64,000 bases of DNA from Dasypus novemcinctus (taxonomy: Eukaryota > Chordata > Mammalia > Cingulata > Dasypodidae): assembly GCF_030445035.2 (NCBI RefSeq), contig NC_080677.1:109857263-109921262 (forward strand), written 5' to 3'. The translations under genes were made by a program, and so were the position numbers. This document shows, one piece after another, positions 32,501 to 44,559 of this stretch. Under the pieces are notes generated by a model, which worked only from the letters and a program-made list of their open reading frames with translations, was not told the DNA's origin and searched no databases. Position 1 is the first letter of the stretch, and each line of letters starts with the position of its first letter.

Positions 32501-32725
32501 ATGGAAGCTCAAACACTTGGGTGAGAAAGCAGGGAAAGTAGGATTAATCATAACAGCTGACACATATTTAATACTTACAATAGGGTAGGCATCATACTAC
32601 CCTATTAAAATAGTCATTTTTAACCCTCACATAAACCCCGCTCGCTCCATTTGACATAGGAGGAAAGTGGGGCTTAGAGGGATTAAGTTAACTTGCCCAA
32701 ATTCTAACCCACTGTACAAAGCAAG

Positions 32726-33113
32726 GTGGGAAGCAGATTTGGCCCAACGGACAGGGCATCCGCCTACCACATGGAAGGTCCAAGGTTCAAACCCAGGGCC
32801 TCCTTGACCCGTGTGGAGCTGGCCCACATGCAGTGCTGATGCAGGCAAGGAGTGCCGTGCCTTGCAGGGGTGTCCCCTGTGTAGGGGAACCCCATGCGCA
32901 AGGAGTGCGCCCCATAAGGAGAGTCACCCAGCGCAAAAAAATGTGCAGCCTGCCCAGGAATGGTGCTGCGCACACAGAGAGCTGATGCAGCAAGATGATG
33001 CACCAAAATGAGACACAGATTCCGGGTGCCACTGACAAGAATACATACGGACACAGAAGAACACAGAGAGCAGACAACTGGGAGCGGGGAAGGGGAGAGA
33101 GAGAGAGAGAGAG

Positions 33114-33181
<68 letters not shown>

Positions 33182-33189
33182 CTTAAAAA
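32726..33189 (+). mobile_element. DAS SINE, long form, with microsatellite tail
   Basis: Forward tRNA-like head (ggaagcagatttggcccaac A box; aaggttcaaacccagg B box), then a GC-rich body holding gcaaggagtgc twice (32845-32855, 32898-32908). After it come a (GA)n and (GATA)n tail and a short A run. Perfect 10-bp target duplications acaaagcaag lie at 32716-32725 and 33190-33199. The long minus-strand frame across it is chance. Confidence 0.95.
33095..33181. repeat. (GA)n-(GATA)n microsatellite
   Basis: GA from 33095, changing to about 17 GATA units from 33114. It forms the tail of the DAS element and is likely length-polymorphic. Confidence 0.95.
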
Positions 33190-33419
33190 ACAAAGCAAGC
33201 CAGGATTTAAATCCAGTGAGTCAGATCCCAGACTTTAATTATTATATAAGGACTCCCACTTCCAGGAAACCATTCTTCCCTATCCTGAGATTCTAGCACA
33301 CTAATGAACAATCAAATCAAGGAACTTATTGTCTCAAGTGATAGATAATTCTAGTAAACAGATTCCTTCAGTATCTGTTAAGCCAGGGCTAAATTAACCT
33401 GGACATTTGCCAATTTTGG

Positions 33420-33510
33420 TACACTATATGGAGCCCAATATAGGACCTGGCACACAGTAGGTGCACAATAAATACTTATTAAATGAAAAGAATGAATGAT
33501 GCAACCACAC
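33420..33510 (+). repeat. LINE L2 3' end
   Basis: ggacctggcacacagtaggt, gcacaataaatacttattaa and gaatgaatg: L2 terminus. Confidence 0.75.
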
Positions 33511-33664
33511 AAGACTGGCTGCATCTGAAATGATACAACCTCAATATATTGCACTTGAAGAAAAATAAGAACAAATTTAGGTGGTCTACTGAGGACACTT
33601 GGCTAAAAGTGACTGTCCATCATTCCTGGTAAATGCTTTGAGAGTTCCTGCTCAATTGTTTGGA

Positions 33665-33835
33665 CAATAATCATTTAAACCAATATTTATTGAGTACCTG
33701 TCCTGTGCCAGGTATGTTCAATGTGCTGAGGATGCCGAGGTGAATCAGAGGATGCACTGTTAGAGGGGGAGATGGACAGGTAAGCAAATCCTTATGATAC
33801 GATGTAACAAGTGCTATAGTAGATACATGTGCTCT
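33665..33835 (+). repeat. Start of the long ancient repeat family
   Basis: tatttattgagtacctgtcc, tgtgccaggtatgttcaatg, ggggagatggacaggtaagc and acaagtgctatagtagatac: the opening part of the family seen at 9640 and 48500. Confidence 0.55.
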
Positions 33836-33899
33836 TTTTTAAAGTATTATCAAAGCATAGAGCAGAAAGGAACTAATTCTTCTTGGTTGAAGGACCTAA

Positions 33900-34060
33900 C
33901 TAATACTTCATTATGTTTAAAAAATCACCTCTCCAAATGTTATCTCATTTTAGTTTATTAAGTCTTCATAAAGACCATGTGAAGGCACTGTGGTCCCTTC
34001 TTGTACAGAAGATGAAATAGAGTCTCATAGAGATTAGGTGAGTTCCCCAAGGTCATTCAC
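33900..34060 (+). repeat. MIR-type SINE fragment
   Basis: atgttatctcattttagttt, acagaagatgaaatagagtc and ttccccaaggtcattcacgc: MIR core. Confidence 0.65.
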
Positions 34061-34064
34061 GCAG

Positions 34065-34330
34065 CAGCAATAATAATCAACACCGATTGAGTGCTTAGGA
34101 TATCTGAGGCTCTGTCCTAAGCCTTTTACCTATATTAAGACTTTTAATCCTCGAAACAACTCTGTGAGGTAGTTGCAGATATCATCACCATTTTACAAAT
34201 GAGAAAACCAAGGCCCAAGATTTAAATTACTTCTCTAGAGTTGCATAGCTAGAAAATGGGAAAAAAAACAGGATTTGAACCTAGGCAGTTTGGGTTTTGC
34301 AGGCACATACTTACCCACTGCACTCAAAGG
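34065..34330 (+). repeat. MIR SINE, near full length
   Basis: gattgagtgcttaggatatc, ttttaatcctcgaaacaact with ctgtgaggtag, ccattttacaaatgagaaaa and ggatttgaacctaggcagtt. Confidence 0.85.
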
Positions 34331-34334
34331 CCAT

Positions 34335-35075
34335 TAGCTGGTCCTGCGAAGGGGGGAAACTAACTCTTGGACTCTGACTCCAACCTCGCTTTTCTTTCTA
34401 ACGACCTTGCTGTTAAGCAGATACTGCATACAAATGAAAAGAAATGGTGTATATGGACACAAGGAGAGATTGTGTAGGTTGTATGTCCATGAAACTGGTT
34501 TGGAAGAGCTATGGTGAAATCTGGGATGTGCATTAACAAAACTGCTGACAAATATCATGATGCAAGCTTTAGATTTTCTATGTGCCAGGTAAGCAGGGTT
34601 TCCAGAGCAGCCACAGTTTGGGTCATTCTCCAGGTCATCGTCTGGGCTCTAAGGACTATGGTTTGTTACTCATGGCACTGATGACCAACAGCTATCATGA
34701 AGCTTTTTAAAATCTAGTTTAAAATTTTCTGAAAGAAGAAAAAGGACAAGATCCAAATAATTAAGAATAAAACAGGTCAAATTCAAGCCCTTATATATAT
34801 GTGAGAATGAGATACAGAACAGGAGAAATGAAGCACATAATTGTTTAAATTGTCCAAGCTTTCTCTCCTTAATAAAAAATATCTTGGACTGCAAAACAGT
34901 TCAATCCAACTTTATTGTGTCTTAGAAATTAAGTTGCGTTGGCCCTGTGGCAAAGCTAACTGAGAAAGAATTGGTTATTAAAGTGAATAAAGTAATTACT
35001 ACTTTGGCTAATGTGGATATGGACTTATCTGATTGAATCTATTGCATTCTTAAGATACCCATATCCCATAATTTT
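34335..35075. other. Single-copy DNA, nothing recognised
   Basis: No gene or repeat that I can support. Two overlapping minus-strand frames of 60-74 codons at 34334-34558 have no domain. Confidence 0.3.
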
Positions 35076-35077
35076 TA

Positions 35078-35396
35078 AAAAATCTCCTTCCTCACCAGAT
35101 GTTTTTTCTCATTTGTCTGCTCATTGTTTGTTCACCTTCTCCAGGAGGCAGGGGGAACTGAGCCAGGGACCTCTCACATGGGTGGCAAGCACCCAGCGGC
35201 CTGAGCCACATCCACTCCCGGCAGGCTGTGGCATCTGCTGGCTTGTGGTATCTGCTCATTGCCGGCGGGTGTGGCATCTAGGTCACTGCTGCGGGTGCAG
35301 CATTTAGCTTGTATTCTTTAGGAGTTACCAGGACCGAACCTGGGACTTCCCATGTGATAGGAAGGTGCCCAACTGATTGAGCCACATCCACTTCCC
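35078..35396 (-). mobile_element. DAS SINE, dimer
   Basis: Two reverse tRNA-like monomers (gcggcctgagccacatccac near 35197 and actgattgagccacatccac near 35371), joined by a spacer in which 'gcatctgctggcttgtgg' and 'ggtatctgctcattgccgg' look duplicated. Flanks tcccataattttt (35065) and tcccatcattttt (35397) may be the target duplication. A T-run and C-rich tract follow to 35452. Confidence 0.8.
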
Positions 35397-35459
35397 TCCC
35401 ATCATTTTTTTTTTAATAATTTTTTTTTCCTCTCCCTTCCCCCTCCCCCCATAATCTTT

Positions 35460-36640
35460 TGAGATTTGATAATTTAAAAATCAGCTGCTGGTTGGGATTT
35501 CTGTGGTAGGCCGCAAGGTGGATACGGTTAATGTTCTTCAGTATTTTTTACTTGAGAGAAGGTAGGGTTTTGGTTTTGCTTTTGGTGGATTTTTTTTTTT
35601 TTTTTTTGTCCTTTATGGAGAGTTAAGTAGATTCAACTGATTATCTTGGCCTCTGTGTTTACGGATTTCTGTCTTGTTGGCTTCAGATACTTGGAAACAT
35701 TTGTTTTGATGTTGTCAGGAGAGTAAGTCATGTTTTATTTTTGTTGTTCTTATTCATTTTTTAATATTCTTTAGTTCCAGTCCACTTACAAGGTGTCAAG
35801 TAACTTAACTTTATGTCCCACAAATAAAATATTTCTAGTAGTAACCCTCTGTCAATCTTAAAGGAGTTGTTTAGAATTTTCCTCAGTTACTGCTCATCAG
35901 AATGATTCTCTAGTATTATCAGGTAGAAGAAGGGGGTACTTTGGAAATTATGTTTGCAAATTTATAATTGAATTTAGTGTATAATGTGTGAAGTGTCAAG
36001 TTTCTTAGAGCAATTACTTTTGAATTACCAAGCAGCCAAATTCTTATAAACATATTTTTCCTTTTCATCACAGAGACAACAAAAGTTGGAAAATTCTTTT
36101 CTCAAATATTCCATTTTTTAACTAAGCCTTAAGGGAAATGTTTTAAAAACATAACCCAAGCAAACAACCTTTCATAAAGTTATGAGTAAATGAATATAGT
36201 GGCTCCACCGACATTTGGGATGTACGTCTAAGTAGAGCTCTCAGTATTTCAAACACATCATTTCTAAGATGAGTTTTTAATTCTTAACTTTGAGTCTGTT
36301 GGGATAAAACAAGTGACCCTTGGTTGTAAATGTATCAAGAATCAACTTTCTCAGGTTGACCTTTAATTTGTTGGTCACCAAATCAAAATAAAGATGCCCA
36401 AACCTTCTGATGTTTTTAAAGATCAAGGCAGAAGGGTAGCCCATCTTTGGGCTGTGAAGAACAGATTCTCTCCCTTCTCCCTGATGCTTTTCAGTTGGTT
36501 TCTGTATGAGAGCATGCTCTTCCACCTCAGCTAGCTCCTTCTTTACTCTGATACTAAGTCACATTTTACCTTCTACTCATCTTCCAAAGGAGGGGGAGGC
36601 AGAGCATCCTGTTTTTGCAACCAGATAGATAAGTAACATC
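35460..36640. other. Single-copy AT-rich DNA
   Basis: No gene. A poly-T tract lies at 35590-35607. Nothing else supported. Confidence 0.3.
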
Positions 36641-36900
36641 TTTTGAACCTATTTGACATACTTTTTAGTACAAGGCTCTGTACTAGGCACCAAGTCCATT
36701 ACAAATGCTTTCCATCACCCTTGTTCATCTTTTAATAGTGGTAACACAAGATTTGGAATGAACCATTATAGATTACTGTGTGACCTTGAGCAAGCAATTT
36801 AACCTCTTTCTGATAATAAATATTTCATAGATTATTGTACTAACTGATATTACATATGAAAATACTTAGCAAAAAACCTGGTGCATAGTTGCAATTGTAG
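36640..36900 (+). repeat. MIR-like SINE (diverged)
   Basis: caaggctctgtactaggcac, tgtgtgaccttgagcaagca and atttaacctctttctgataa: MIR landmarks in a decayed copy. Confidence 0.55.
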
Positions 36901-38010
36901 ATTGAATTTATGCAAAGCATATAATAACCAATGGAATTGCAAATAGACAAATGGACCCAAATTGACATTATCTGCCTCTAGCCATTTAAGTCAGAAAGTT
37001 TCATTTCCGAATGAATAACTGCATCTACCAATGATTTTGATTTCAAGTCTATATTCAGAACAGAAAGGTCCTTTAATGATTATTTGGTAATATATTCCAT
37101 AACAGCTTCTCTAGAAGTAAAATTACCTGTGAATGAGAGGAAGAAGGAAAACAAGTCCAATAAAATGTCTTTATTTCCAAATGAATGAATAAGAGACAGT
37201 TATCTCATTACAGAACATTCTGATAATGATATAATTATTATATCTAAATGTAGTTACAAAACATACTGGTTTTTAAAGTGGATTTTTAAAAATTTCATTG
37301 CCTTAAAGGACTAATTTTCTCATAATTGGATGAAAACCATGCTTTATAGTAACGATTTAACTATTAATAACTAAAAATAGCAGTTAAATGTCTTTGAGGG
37401 GGCATTTACTGTTATGGCCTTACATTTATCTTAAAGATAAAATTGGAGTGATTTAAAAATTTGATAATTGCCTTCTCTCTCACCATATCAGAAAATAGAA
37501 GAGAGAAATGTTCCCTTTGACCCATTTAACTGAAAAAAGGACTCATCCAAGTTCAAGTAACTGAAGCTATACTAAAATTACAAGAAAAATTTAAGAACCC
37601 TTTTCTCATCTGCAAGTTATTAGACTGAAACCTGAGGTACTTGATTTCAGTACAAAGGTGACTTTGGAGGAGAAAGTTTGTGCCAAACTGGTTCAGTTGT
37701 TTTTGTGTTATGTAAGAAGGAGAAAAAAAGTTAACTGTTTACTCCTAAGATATAAATTTAAGATTACCATATTACACTAAGTGGCAGAACTTCCAAGCTC
37801 AAACTTCACTTTAGAGTTCTATTTTCATGATCTGTACCCACTCAAAACTAAATGTGATTAATATTAAAAAGTTTTGCCAAAAAATATAAAAATTGTAAAG
37901 TTATTTTATTCACTGTCAGAAGTAAATTATTCTTGAATCTGAAATGGTATTGTTCAACAATTTAAATATCTTAACATATCTCTGTAAATAACTCTCTTCT
38001 GATTATAAAG
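36900..38010. other. Single-copy AT-rich DNA, nothing recognised
   Basis: No gene, RNA gene or transposon that I can support. Confidence 0.3.
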
Positions 38011-39660
38011 AATACATGTGAAGTATAAAAATATGGAATGTACAATAGAGTAAAAAGAAGAAAATAAAAATCACCAAAACACCCAGAATCCTATCACAAA
38101 AAGATAATCACCATTATCATTTTGTTGTATATCCCTATAATGGGTGATTATACACATATACACACATATGTATAGCAAAGTATCTAGTCTATATAAATGC
38201 ATATAAATGTCTTATTATAGAAAATTTAAAGCATAAACGAAAGTACACGGAGAGCATAATGAATCTCCATGTATTCATCAATCCATGGTGAACCTATCAA
38301 CACTCCCTTTTCCTCCTCCCATTTTATTTATTTATTTTTATTTTACTTATTTATTTCTCCCCACCCCCTTGTTGTTTGCATTTGCTGTGTCAGATGTTGT
38401 GGACTGGTCTTCCTTTCAGGAGGCACCAGGAACGAAACCCAGGACCTCTGATGTCAGAGGGACATGCCTAATCACCTGAGCCACCTTGGCTCCTGCTTTG
38501 TTGGGTCTCTCATTATGTTTTCTTCATGTCTCTTGTTGCGTCATCTTATTGCATCAGCTCTCCACACCTTCCCATCACATCAGCTCACTGTCTTGTTCAT
38601 CTTCCTTGGGAGGCAATGGGAACCAAACCCGGGATCTTTCATGTGGTAGGTGGGAGCTCAATCATATGAGCCACATCCAGTTCTCCTTCCATTTTATTTT
38701 GAAGCAAATTCCAAATATTGTATCATCTCATCCATAAATATTTCAATATGGATCTTTAAAAGAAAAGGACTTTTTAACATAACCATTAACACCCCTAAAT
38801 TAATTAACAATAGTTTTTTAATAGCACTATTTAGTCAATGTTTGAATTTTCAATTACCTCATAAATAATGTAATTAATTTTAATAGTTTCCTTGTTTGAA
38901 TCAGGATCCAAATATGGTTCACACACTAAGATTGTTTGATAAAGCTCTTAAATCTCTTTTAATCTATAGGCTAGCCCTCTTTTTTTTTTTCTTGCAAATT
39001 ATTTGTTGAAGAAATCTAGTTGTTTATCATATATAGAGTTTCCCAGAGCCTGGATTTTTAACATTACATTTCCCTGGTATAGTGTTCCTTTATCATCTAT
39101 ATTTCCTGTAACCATCTATAGTTTTTATCAGATTTACTTTTGATTTTTTGGCCAAACTTCTTCATAGGTAGTGTTTTTCCATTAGGAAGTGCGTAATGTC
39201 TAATAATCTCTACTTTTGTGATATTACCTAGATCCATTAGTTATTAAAGATTGCAAAATGGTGTCATTTTAATTATATTCTTCCTTGAGTTGATTTCCTG
39301 GCATGTGTCAGTGGTGATTAAATAGGTTTTTTTTGTTTTTCATTTTGCTTTTTTTTGCGGGGTTTGGGGGGATGGGGTAGGTGTGGTTTATTTTTGTGTT
39401 TTTTTTTTAATTGTAAGTTGAATTTATTAATTGAAACATATTTGATGTATTTCAATACATTTCATTTATTATTCTTATTAATGCTCAAATTGTCCCTATT
39501 TGGCCTATGATAACATCTGCAAATTGCTTTCTGAATTCTTTTGACACTATCCTGGTAGTCTTTGATTGCTTCCCTGCTTTTAGTATGATACAGTATTTCA
39601 GGCTCACCTTGTATATTTCCACATAGTAAAAATATATTTATATTTAAGATTTGAATATAT
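38010..39660. repeat. LINE-1 ME-type 3' region, split by a DAS dimer
   Basis: aaaatttaaagcataaacga, gcataatgaatctccatgta and ttcatcaatccatggtgaac lie left of the DAS. Then come ttttgaagcaaattccaaat, atatggatctttaaaagaaa with aggac, tttgaatcaggatccaaata, ctcttttaatctataggcta and gcaaattatttgttgaagaa. This is a very common old mammalian LINE-1 3' segment. Orientation not assigned. Confidence 0.65.
38330..38684 (-). mobile_element. DAS SINE, dimer with spacer
   Basis: Reverse monomers end cacctgagccaccttggctc (38490) and atatgagccacatccagttc (38683). The spacer contains tctcttgttgcgtcatctta. Flanks cctcccattttattt (38315-38329) and ccttccattttattt (38685-38699) differ at one base, giving a 15-bp target-site duplication. 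Confidence 0.9.
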
Positions 39661-40225
39661 ATTAATATAATACAAAATCATAGGACAGAAACTACTTATA
39701 ATGGCAAAAGACTGGAAACAACCTCATGGCCCATTAATAGAGAACTGGTTGAACAAACAATGGTATATCCACACAATGAAAGTCTGTGAAGCTATAAAAC
39801 GGAATGAGGAATCTTTAGCTATAGTAATATGGATTTATCTCTAGGATATATTGTAAGTAAAAAAGCACGGGGGAGGAGAAAAGTGAGTGTGTCTAGTGTG
39901 CTATCATAGGTCTAAAAATGTATATGTGCATATTTATATATAGGCACATATATATATACACACAAACACACAGATATACACACATGTACATACATTCACA
40001 TGCACATATTTATGTAGATAGATTTGTTGATATTAAAAACTATGAAAGCATACACTTCAGAAAATAAGTTATCTGGAAGAAGAGGAAGGGCAAAAGGTGG
40101 AAAAGAGGGCTAGAAGCCAGACTTCTTCAAATTTATCTTGTTTTGTAGATTTTACTTTGGAATCATATATAAGTACATATATAATTATAAAATGAAGTTA
40201 ATTTTTAATGCAATTTTTAAAATTG
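39660..40225 (+). repeat. LINE-1 (L1M-type) 3'UTR
   Basis: aatggcaaaagactggaaac with aacctcatggcc, agagaactggttgaacaaac, gctataaaacggaatgagga and ctctaggatatattgtaagt with aaaaaagc: an old L1 3'UTR. An imperfect TA/CA-rich stretch lies at 39940-40015. Confidence 0.8.
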
Positions 40226-40715
40226 GGTATCCAGTTGGTAATATATGGAGAACTATTTCAAGTGACCTTAAGACATGGTAATTTGACTATATATTCCTAA
40301 TGGGATATATGCTAAGCACAAAAAGTACTGAAAAAAATTTACTGTTTTCAGTAATCACATTGTTGTAGTAGTGTTGATATGCCTATTCTGGTTAATATGG
40401 GATAAGCACATTTTTATTATGGGATATTCTAATTCTGTCATCCTTTGTTCATTGAAAGTTGGCATTCTCAATGTGGAGGAAATATAGATGTAATATAGAA
40501 GAGATTAGGGAAAACACTGTAGCCCAGAACTTGAATGGAAAGATATTGATGTAAACTTATGGTATGTGTGTGTATATATAGATATATTTCCTAGCTCCTC
40601 TGTTCATTGAAAAGTCCTAGAAACAATGATGAAACTAGTAGCAATGAGCATCCCTGGTATCCATATTATGATCTGGCTGAAGCGGGAAAATTGTCTACAC
40701 ACGCCAACATATACA
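40225..40715. other. Single-copy AT-rich DNA
   Basis: Nothing recognised apart from a short TG/TA run at 40564-40585. Confidence 0.3.
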
Positions 40716-41020
40716 AATCATAAATATTCCTGTATACATATAATTAAATGTTTAAACCAGTTATTCACCCTTTATTTTGTTTCTGAACATTTAGAACATA
40801 TCAAATTCTTTACAGTAACATAAAGGGCTGCAACAAACTATTTATGCACTTTTTATTTCCTTAGTGCAAATTCCTATATATGAATTATTAGGCCAGAGGG
40901 TACGAACGTATTTAAGCTCTTGATTAGTATTGTCAAATCACTTCTAGAAAGGTTATTCCAGGTTACAACCCAAGCAGCAGTACAGGAGTGTGGCATTTTA
41001 TATGATTACATGCATATATC
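40715..41020 (-). repeat. LINE-1 3'UTR fragment, antisense
   Basis: tttagaacatatcaaattct, ataaagggctgcaacaaact, gtgcaaattcctatatatga, ggccagagggtacgaacgta and cttctagaaaggttattcca: reverse complement of the L1M 3'UTR order. Confidence 0.6.
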
Positions 41021-41330
41021 CCTTCCAATCTAATATATGAAGTACAATTGCACCTATATTTTTTCTTTATTTTTCTGTTTGATTTTCTTGTGGAGAAACT
41101 TTAAAAATTAAGAATATCATCTGAAAAAACTATACTGATACAACATTTTAGCATTTACATTATAAATTAATAACTATATGTGAATGAAGATTATAATGAC
41201 TTATCAAACTTAATGTATTACTTTTATATAATGCTTTGAATTGCTAACACTTCAGTTGTGAACATATACCATTAATATATCCAAATAATAATTTTTATTT
41301 TTATAGCTCTTTGGTAACTTTGTAGTTACT

Positions 41331-41723
41331 TTTTTTTTTAAGATTTCTCTCCGCCCCCCACCACTTGTCTATCCTCTGTGTCCATTTGCTGTGTGTTCTT
41401 CTGTGTCTGCTTGTATTCTTGTCAGCGGCACCAGGAATCTGTGTCTCTTTTCGTGTGTCATCTTGTTGCATCAGTTCTCCTTGTGTGTGGCGCCACTCCT
41501 GGGCAGGCTGTGCTTTTTTTGCATGGGACAGCTCTCCTTGTGGGGTGCACTCCTCACACATAGGGCTCCCCTATGCAGGAGACACTCCTGCATGGCACTC
41601 CTTGCGCACATCAGCACTGCGCATGGGCCAGCTCACCACACGGGTCAGGAGGCCCTGGGTTTGAACCCTGGACCTCCCATGTGATAGGCAGACGCTCTAT
41701 CCATTGAGCCAAATCCGCTTCCC
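41331..41723 (-). mobile_element. DAS SINE, long form
   Basis: Reverse: head at the right (gggtttgaaccctggacc B box; ccattgagccaaatccgctt A box), body with gcactcc modules spaced about 50 bp, T-run tail complement at the left. A perfect 10-bp target duplication tgtagttact lies at 41321-41330 and 41724-41733. Confidence 0.95.
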
Positions 41724-41734
41724 TGTAGTTACTC

Positions 41735-42385
41735 TTGAAATTCATGTTTTTAAACTACTTTTTAATGAAGTATTACATACATACAGAAAGGAATACTAAT
41801 TATAAGTGTACATTTCAGGGAATTGTCACCTGGGGTTTTTATTTATAATCTTACCTTTGTATAACTCATTGTCTGTGAAACTTTATTTCCCAAATAAAGG
41901 TAATTTTGTAAACATTGTTTACATATACCTTACATATACAATTTCCTTGAATATTTATGAAAGCAAAAAGAAATTAGGCTATAGATAAAAATCATAGATT
42001 GTTGAAGCAAGAGGAAACTTAAGGATCATCTGGTCTACCTCTTTCACTGTATACTTTGAGAAACTTTGCTAAGGTCATATGGCTAACTTGTTACGGAGTG
42101 AAACAAAAACTCATAACTGATTCAGTACAGCATTCACTCCATGTAGCTTCTCAGAATTAGCAAAATTATAAGGCATTATGTTAGGGATAGGGGGTTTTGG
42201 TTGTCTTTCTTCAAAATTCTATTGTTATATCCCTTTTTTAATAAAAAACTATAGAAAATGGATCAATAATTACATTATCAAATCAGGTAAAAGAGAACTT
42301 TTGTAATTTAGGAAACCAGAAATGAATTAGGGTTTTCTAATACTTAGGGACTTACAACAATCAAATAAAGTATCTGAATTCTTCA
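41735..42385. other. AT-rich DNA, little recognised
   Basis: No gene. 42005-42110 has an ancient-repeat flavour (aggatcatctggtctacctc ... tgctaaggtcatatggctaa), family not assigned. Confidence 0.35.
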
Positions 42386-42545
42386 TAGATATATACTATG
42401 TCCTAGGCACTGTTTTAAGCACTTTATTTACATAATCTTCTTGAATTCTAACAATGATCTCAAGCACAGAGAAGCTATGGGACTTGTCAAAGGTAATTTT
42501 GTGAGAATGTGTCAGAGTCAGGATTTGAACCTAGGCCATTATAGA
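42385..42545 (+). repeat. MIR SINE
   Basis: tactatgtcctaggcactgt with tttaagcac, ggacttgtcaaaggtaattt and gtcaggatttgaacctaggc. Confidence 0.75.
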
Positions 42546-42749
42546 CACAGAAGATTGTTTGACCAAGCTTCTGTCGTCATTTAATTGTTTCTGAGGGTTG
42601 CTGTGATTGTCTGCTCTCTCTAGTCTCTTCCTACAAGGTCAAAGCTTCCACCTCAGAAATCCATTTTGTTTGAATAATACGACATTATTCCTAAGAGCAA
42701 AAAATTTATAGACAGTTCTTTATCTAAACTCCACATCTATCACTTTCAC

Positions 42750-42895
42750 ACTATGTGATTTTTCATTCCTCATTGCTAACATGGGTATGAAAATATCTAC
42801 CCCATGGGGTTGGTAGGGGATTAAATTAGATAAATTGCATCCATCCTTTAGTAGAACACCTGGTACACAGTAAATATTCAATAAACGATCATTGC
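42750..42895 (+). repeat. MIR-type SINE fragment
   Basis: tattctcattgctaa-type start, tgaaaatatctaccccatgg, ggggattaaattagataaat and gaacacctggtacacagtaa. Confidence 0.6.
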
Positions 42896-42906
42896 TATCA
42901 TCAGGT

Positions 42907-42963
42907 ATCATCATCATCACCAGCATTATTAATATCATCATCCGCATCATTATCATCATTATT
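42907..42963. repeat. Imperfect (ATC)n microsatellite
   Basis: atc/atcatt units with point interruptions at the end of the preceding MIR. Confidence 0.75.
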
Positions 42964-42964
42964 C

Positions 42965-43825
42965 CTCTCTCCCTTTTGACCTCTTTTTAAATGTGAAAAC
43001 TCCCAGGAGGGATAATACATTACCCAAGATATTAGTGACTCATCAGATGTTTTTCTTCTGACAGGAGAGAGCAGAGACATTCTAAAGCACTGGAAAGGAC
43101 AGGGAGATACTGAACAAAAAGTGGGGGAACACAAAGACAAGTAAAGGATGAGTTTTTCCCCAAACTAGTCAGACTAAGTTTACAAAATGGTTCATCTGAA
43201 GCCCAGTGTTTGTCTGTGGGAACCTGCAATTTTCACTAGGTTTCCAGGGGGGCTGTTAAGGAACAAGGAGGGCCACTTCTGGCAGGCCATGGAGACTGTC
43301 TTTCTCTGTCCAAGGAATCCCACGCAAGGATGGACAAACAACCCTCAGCAAATGCTTCTGTTTACTGTGGCTGGAAACAGGCCTTTTGCCAAGGAAAAAA
43401 TCTCTCATTGTACCCATAGGTACAGGACACATATTGCACAATGTGAAAGATCTTGTTAGCACTTCTTGTTAACCTGTGTACACTTTGTGCTTCAAGAGTA
43501 TGACCGTGTGCTATTTCTGAGAGGTCATTCCACTTTTTACTAGGGGTTAAAAGTCTAAAGGTGGATTGCAGCAGCATCCTCACACTTTCCTCTAGAATCC
43601 TTGTCTGTTCACTAGTGCCTAAAGTATTACTGTTTTATGCTACTAGCTTTCTCCCCATACCCACATGCTCTTTTATTTCCAGTATTTTATGTGTTATTAT
43701 GAAAATAACACAAACTCGTAGTTTTGCCATTATGGAAAAGAGACAAGCTTGTGGTAAAATATAAAAAACAGAGCCAAAGGGTCTTCAGTGAAAGGTACAA
43801 CTCACTTCCATCCTAGAACCCCTGC
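42965..43825. other. Single-copy DNA, about 0.86 kb
   Basis: No gene recognised. Open frames of 60-90 codons on both strands overlap one another and have no domain. Confidence 0.35.
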
Positions 43826-44485
43826 TGTTTTAGTTTGCTAAGGGCTGCCAAGGCAAAATACCAGAAATGGGTTGGCTTTTATAAGGGGGATTTTTCAGGG
43901 TAAAACCTTACAGTTCTGTGAATGTGAAAATGTCCAAATCAAGGCATCATCAGAGATGCTGTCTCACCAAAGGTTGGCTATAGGCAATCCTGGACTCCTG
44001 CCGTGTGGCAAAGCAAAATGGCAGCCAGTCTTTGCCTTCTCCTGGCTCACTTCCTCCCCAAGCTCAGCTGTGGGGAATCAGTCATATGGCTTGTCTTTCC
44101 CTGGGTCTTATCTTTTTAGCTTCAGGCTGCTTCACAGATCCCAGCCACAGTCCTCTCTCTCAGTCTCTCAGGAGTTCTCTGTCCTTCCACAGCTGTAGGT
44201 GATCCTGGAGTCCTCTCTCACATGGGAGGGTAAAATGGCAGCTCTCTTTCTCTGTGTGTTTCTGCTTTCGGTTCTCCATTTATATAAGACTCCAGCAAGA
44301 GGGCTGAGACCCACCTTGGGTCGTGTCTTAATCAAGTAGTCCAATCAAAGACCCTAAAGTAATCAAATCAAAGGTCGCTTTAACTGAATCTAACCAAAGG
44401 GTCCCACATTCAATAGGCTTACATGCACAGGAACAGGTTAGCTTCAGAACATAATTTTCTGGGGTCCACGAAACCAGGATACCAG
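43826..44485 (-). mobile_element. MaLR-like LTR, long variant
   Basis: Reverse orientation: the plus strand opens TGttttagtttgctaaggg with caaaataccagaaatgggtt, has tccatttatataagactcc (TATA complement) in the middle and ends attttctggggtccac. It corresponds segment by segment to the LTR at 56371-56887. No target duplication could be read; the right edge is approximate. Confidence 0.65.
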
Positions 44486-44559
44486 TCCCACTCCCCATTT
44501 GCTCTTTCATTCATTTTGTTGGGGAACTGCTTCCTATATGTCCTTGTTCTATGTGCTTC

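Larger units (their letters stand above)
32555..33250 (+). repeat. MIR SINE, split by a long DAS
   Basis: The left part (32555-32725) has aatacttacaatagggtagg, ttaaccctcacataaacccc and ggggcttagagggattaagt with taacttgccc. The right part resumes at 33200 with caggatttaaatccagtgag. The split point is the DAS element at 32726-33189. Confidence 0.8.

Noticed and set aside
33095..33181. CRISPR-like array
   Set aside because: Simple 4-bp microsatellite without spacers; the window is eukaryotic.
32764..33198. 144-codon minus-strand frame with an Ile-Tyr-Leu-Ser repeat
   Set aside because: It is the GATA microsatellite plus DAS SINE read in antisense.
41301..41684. Overlapping frames up to 99 codons
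   Set aside because: Read-through of the long DAS SINE; the same peptides recur in the other long copies.
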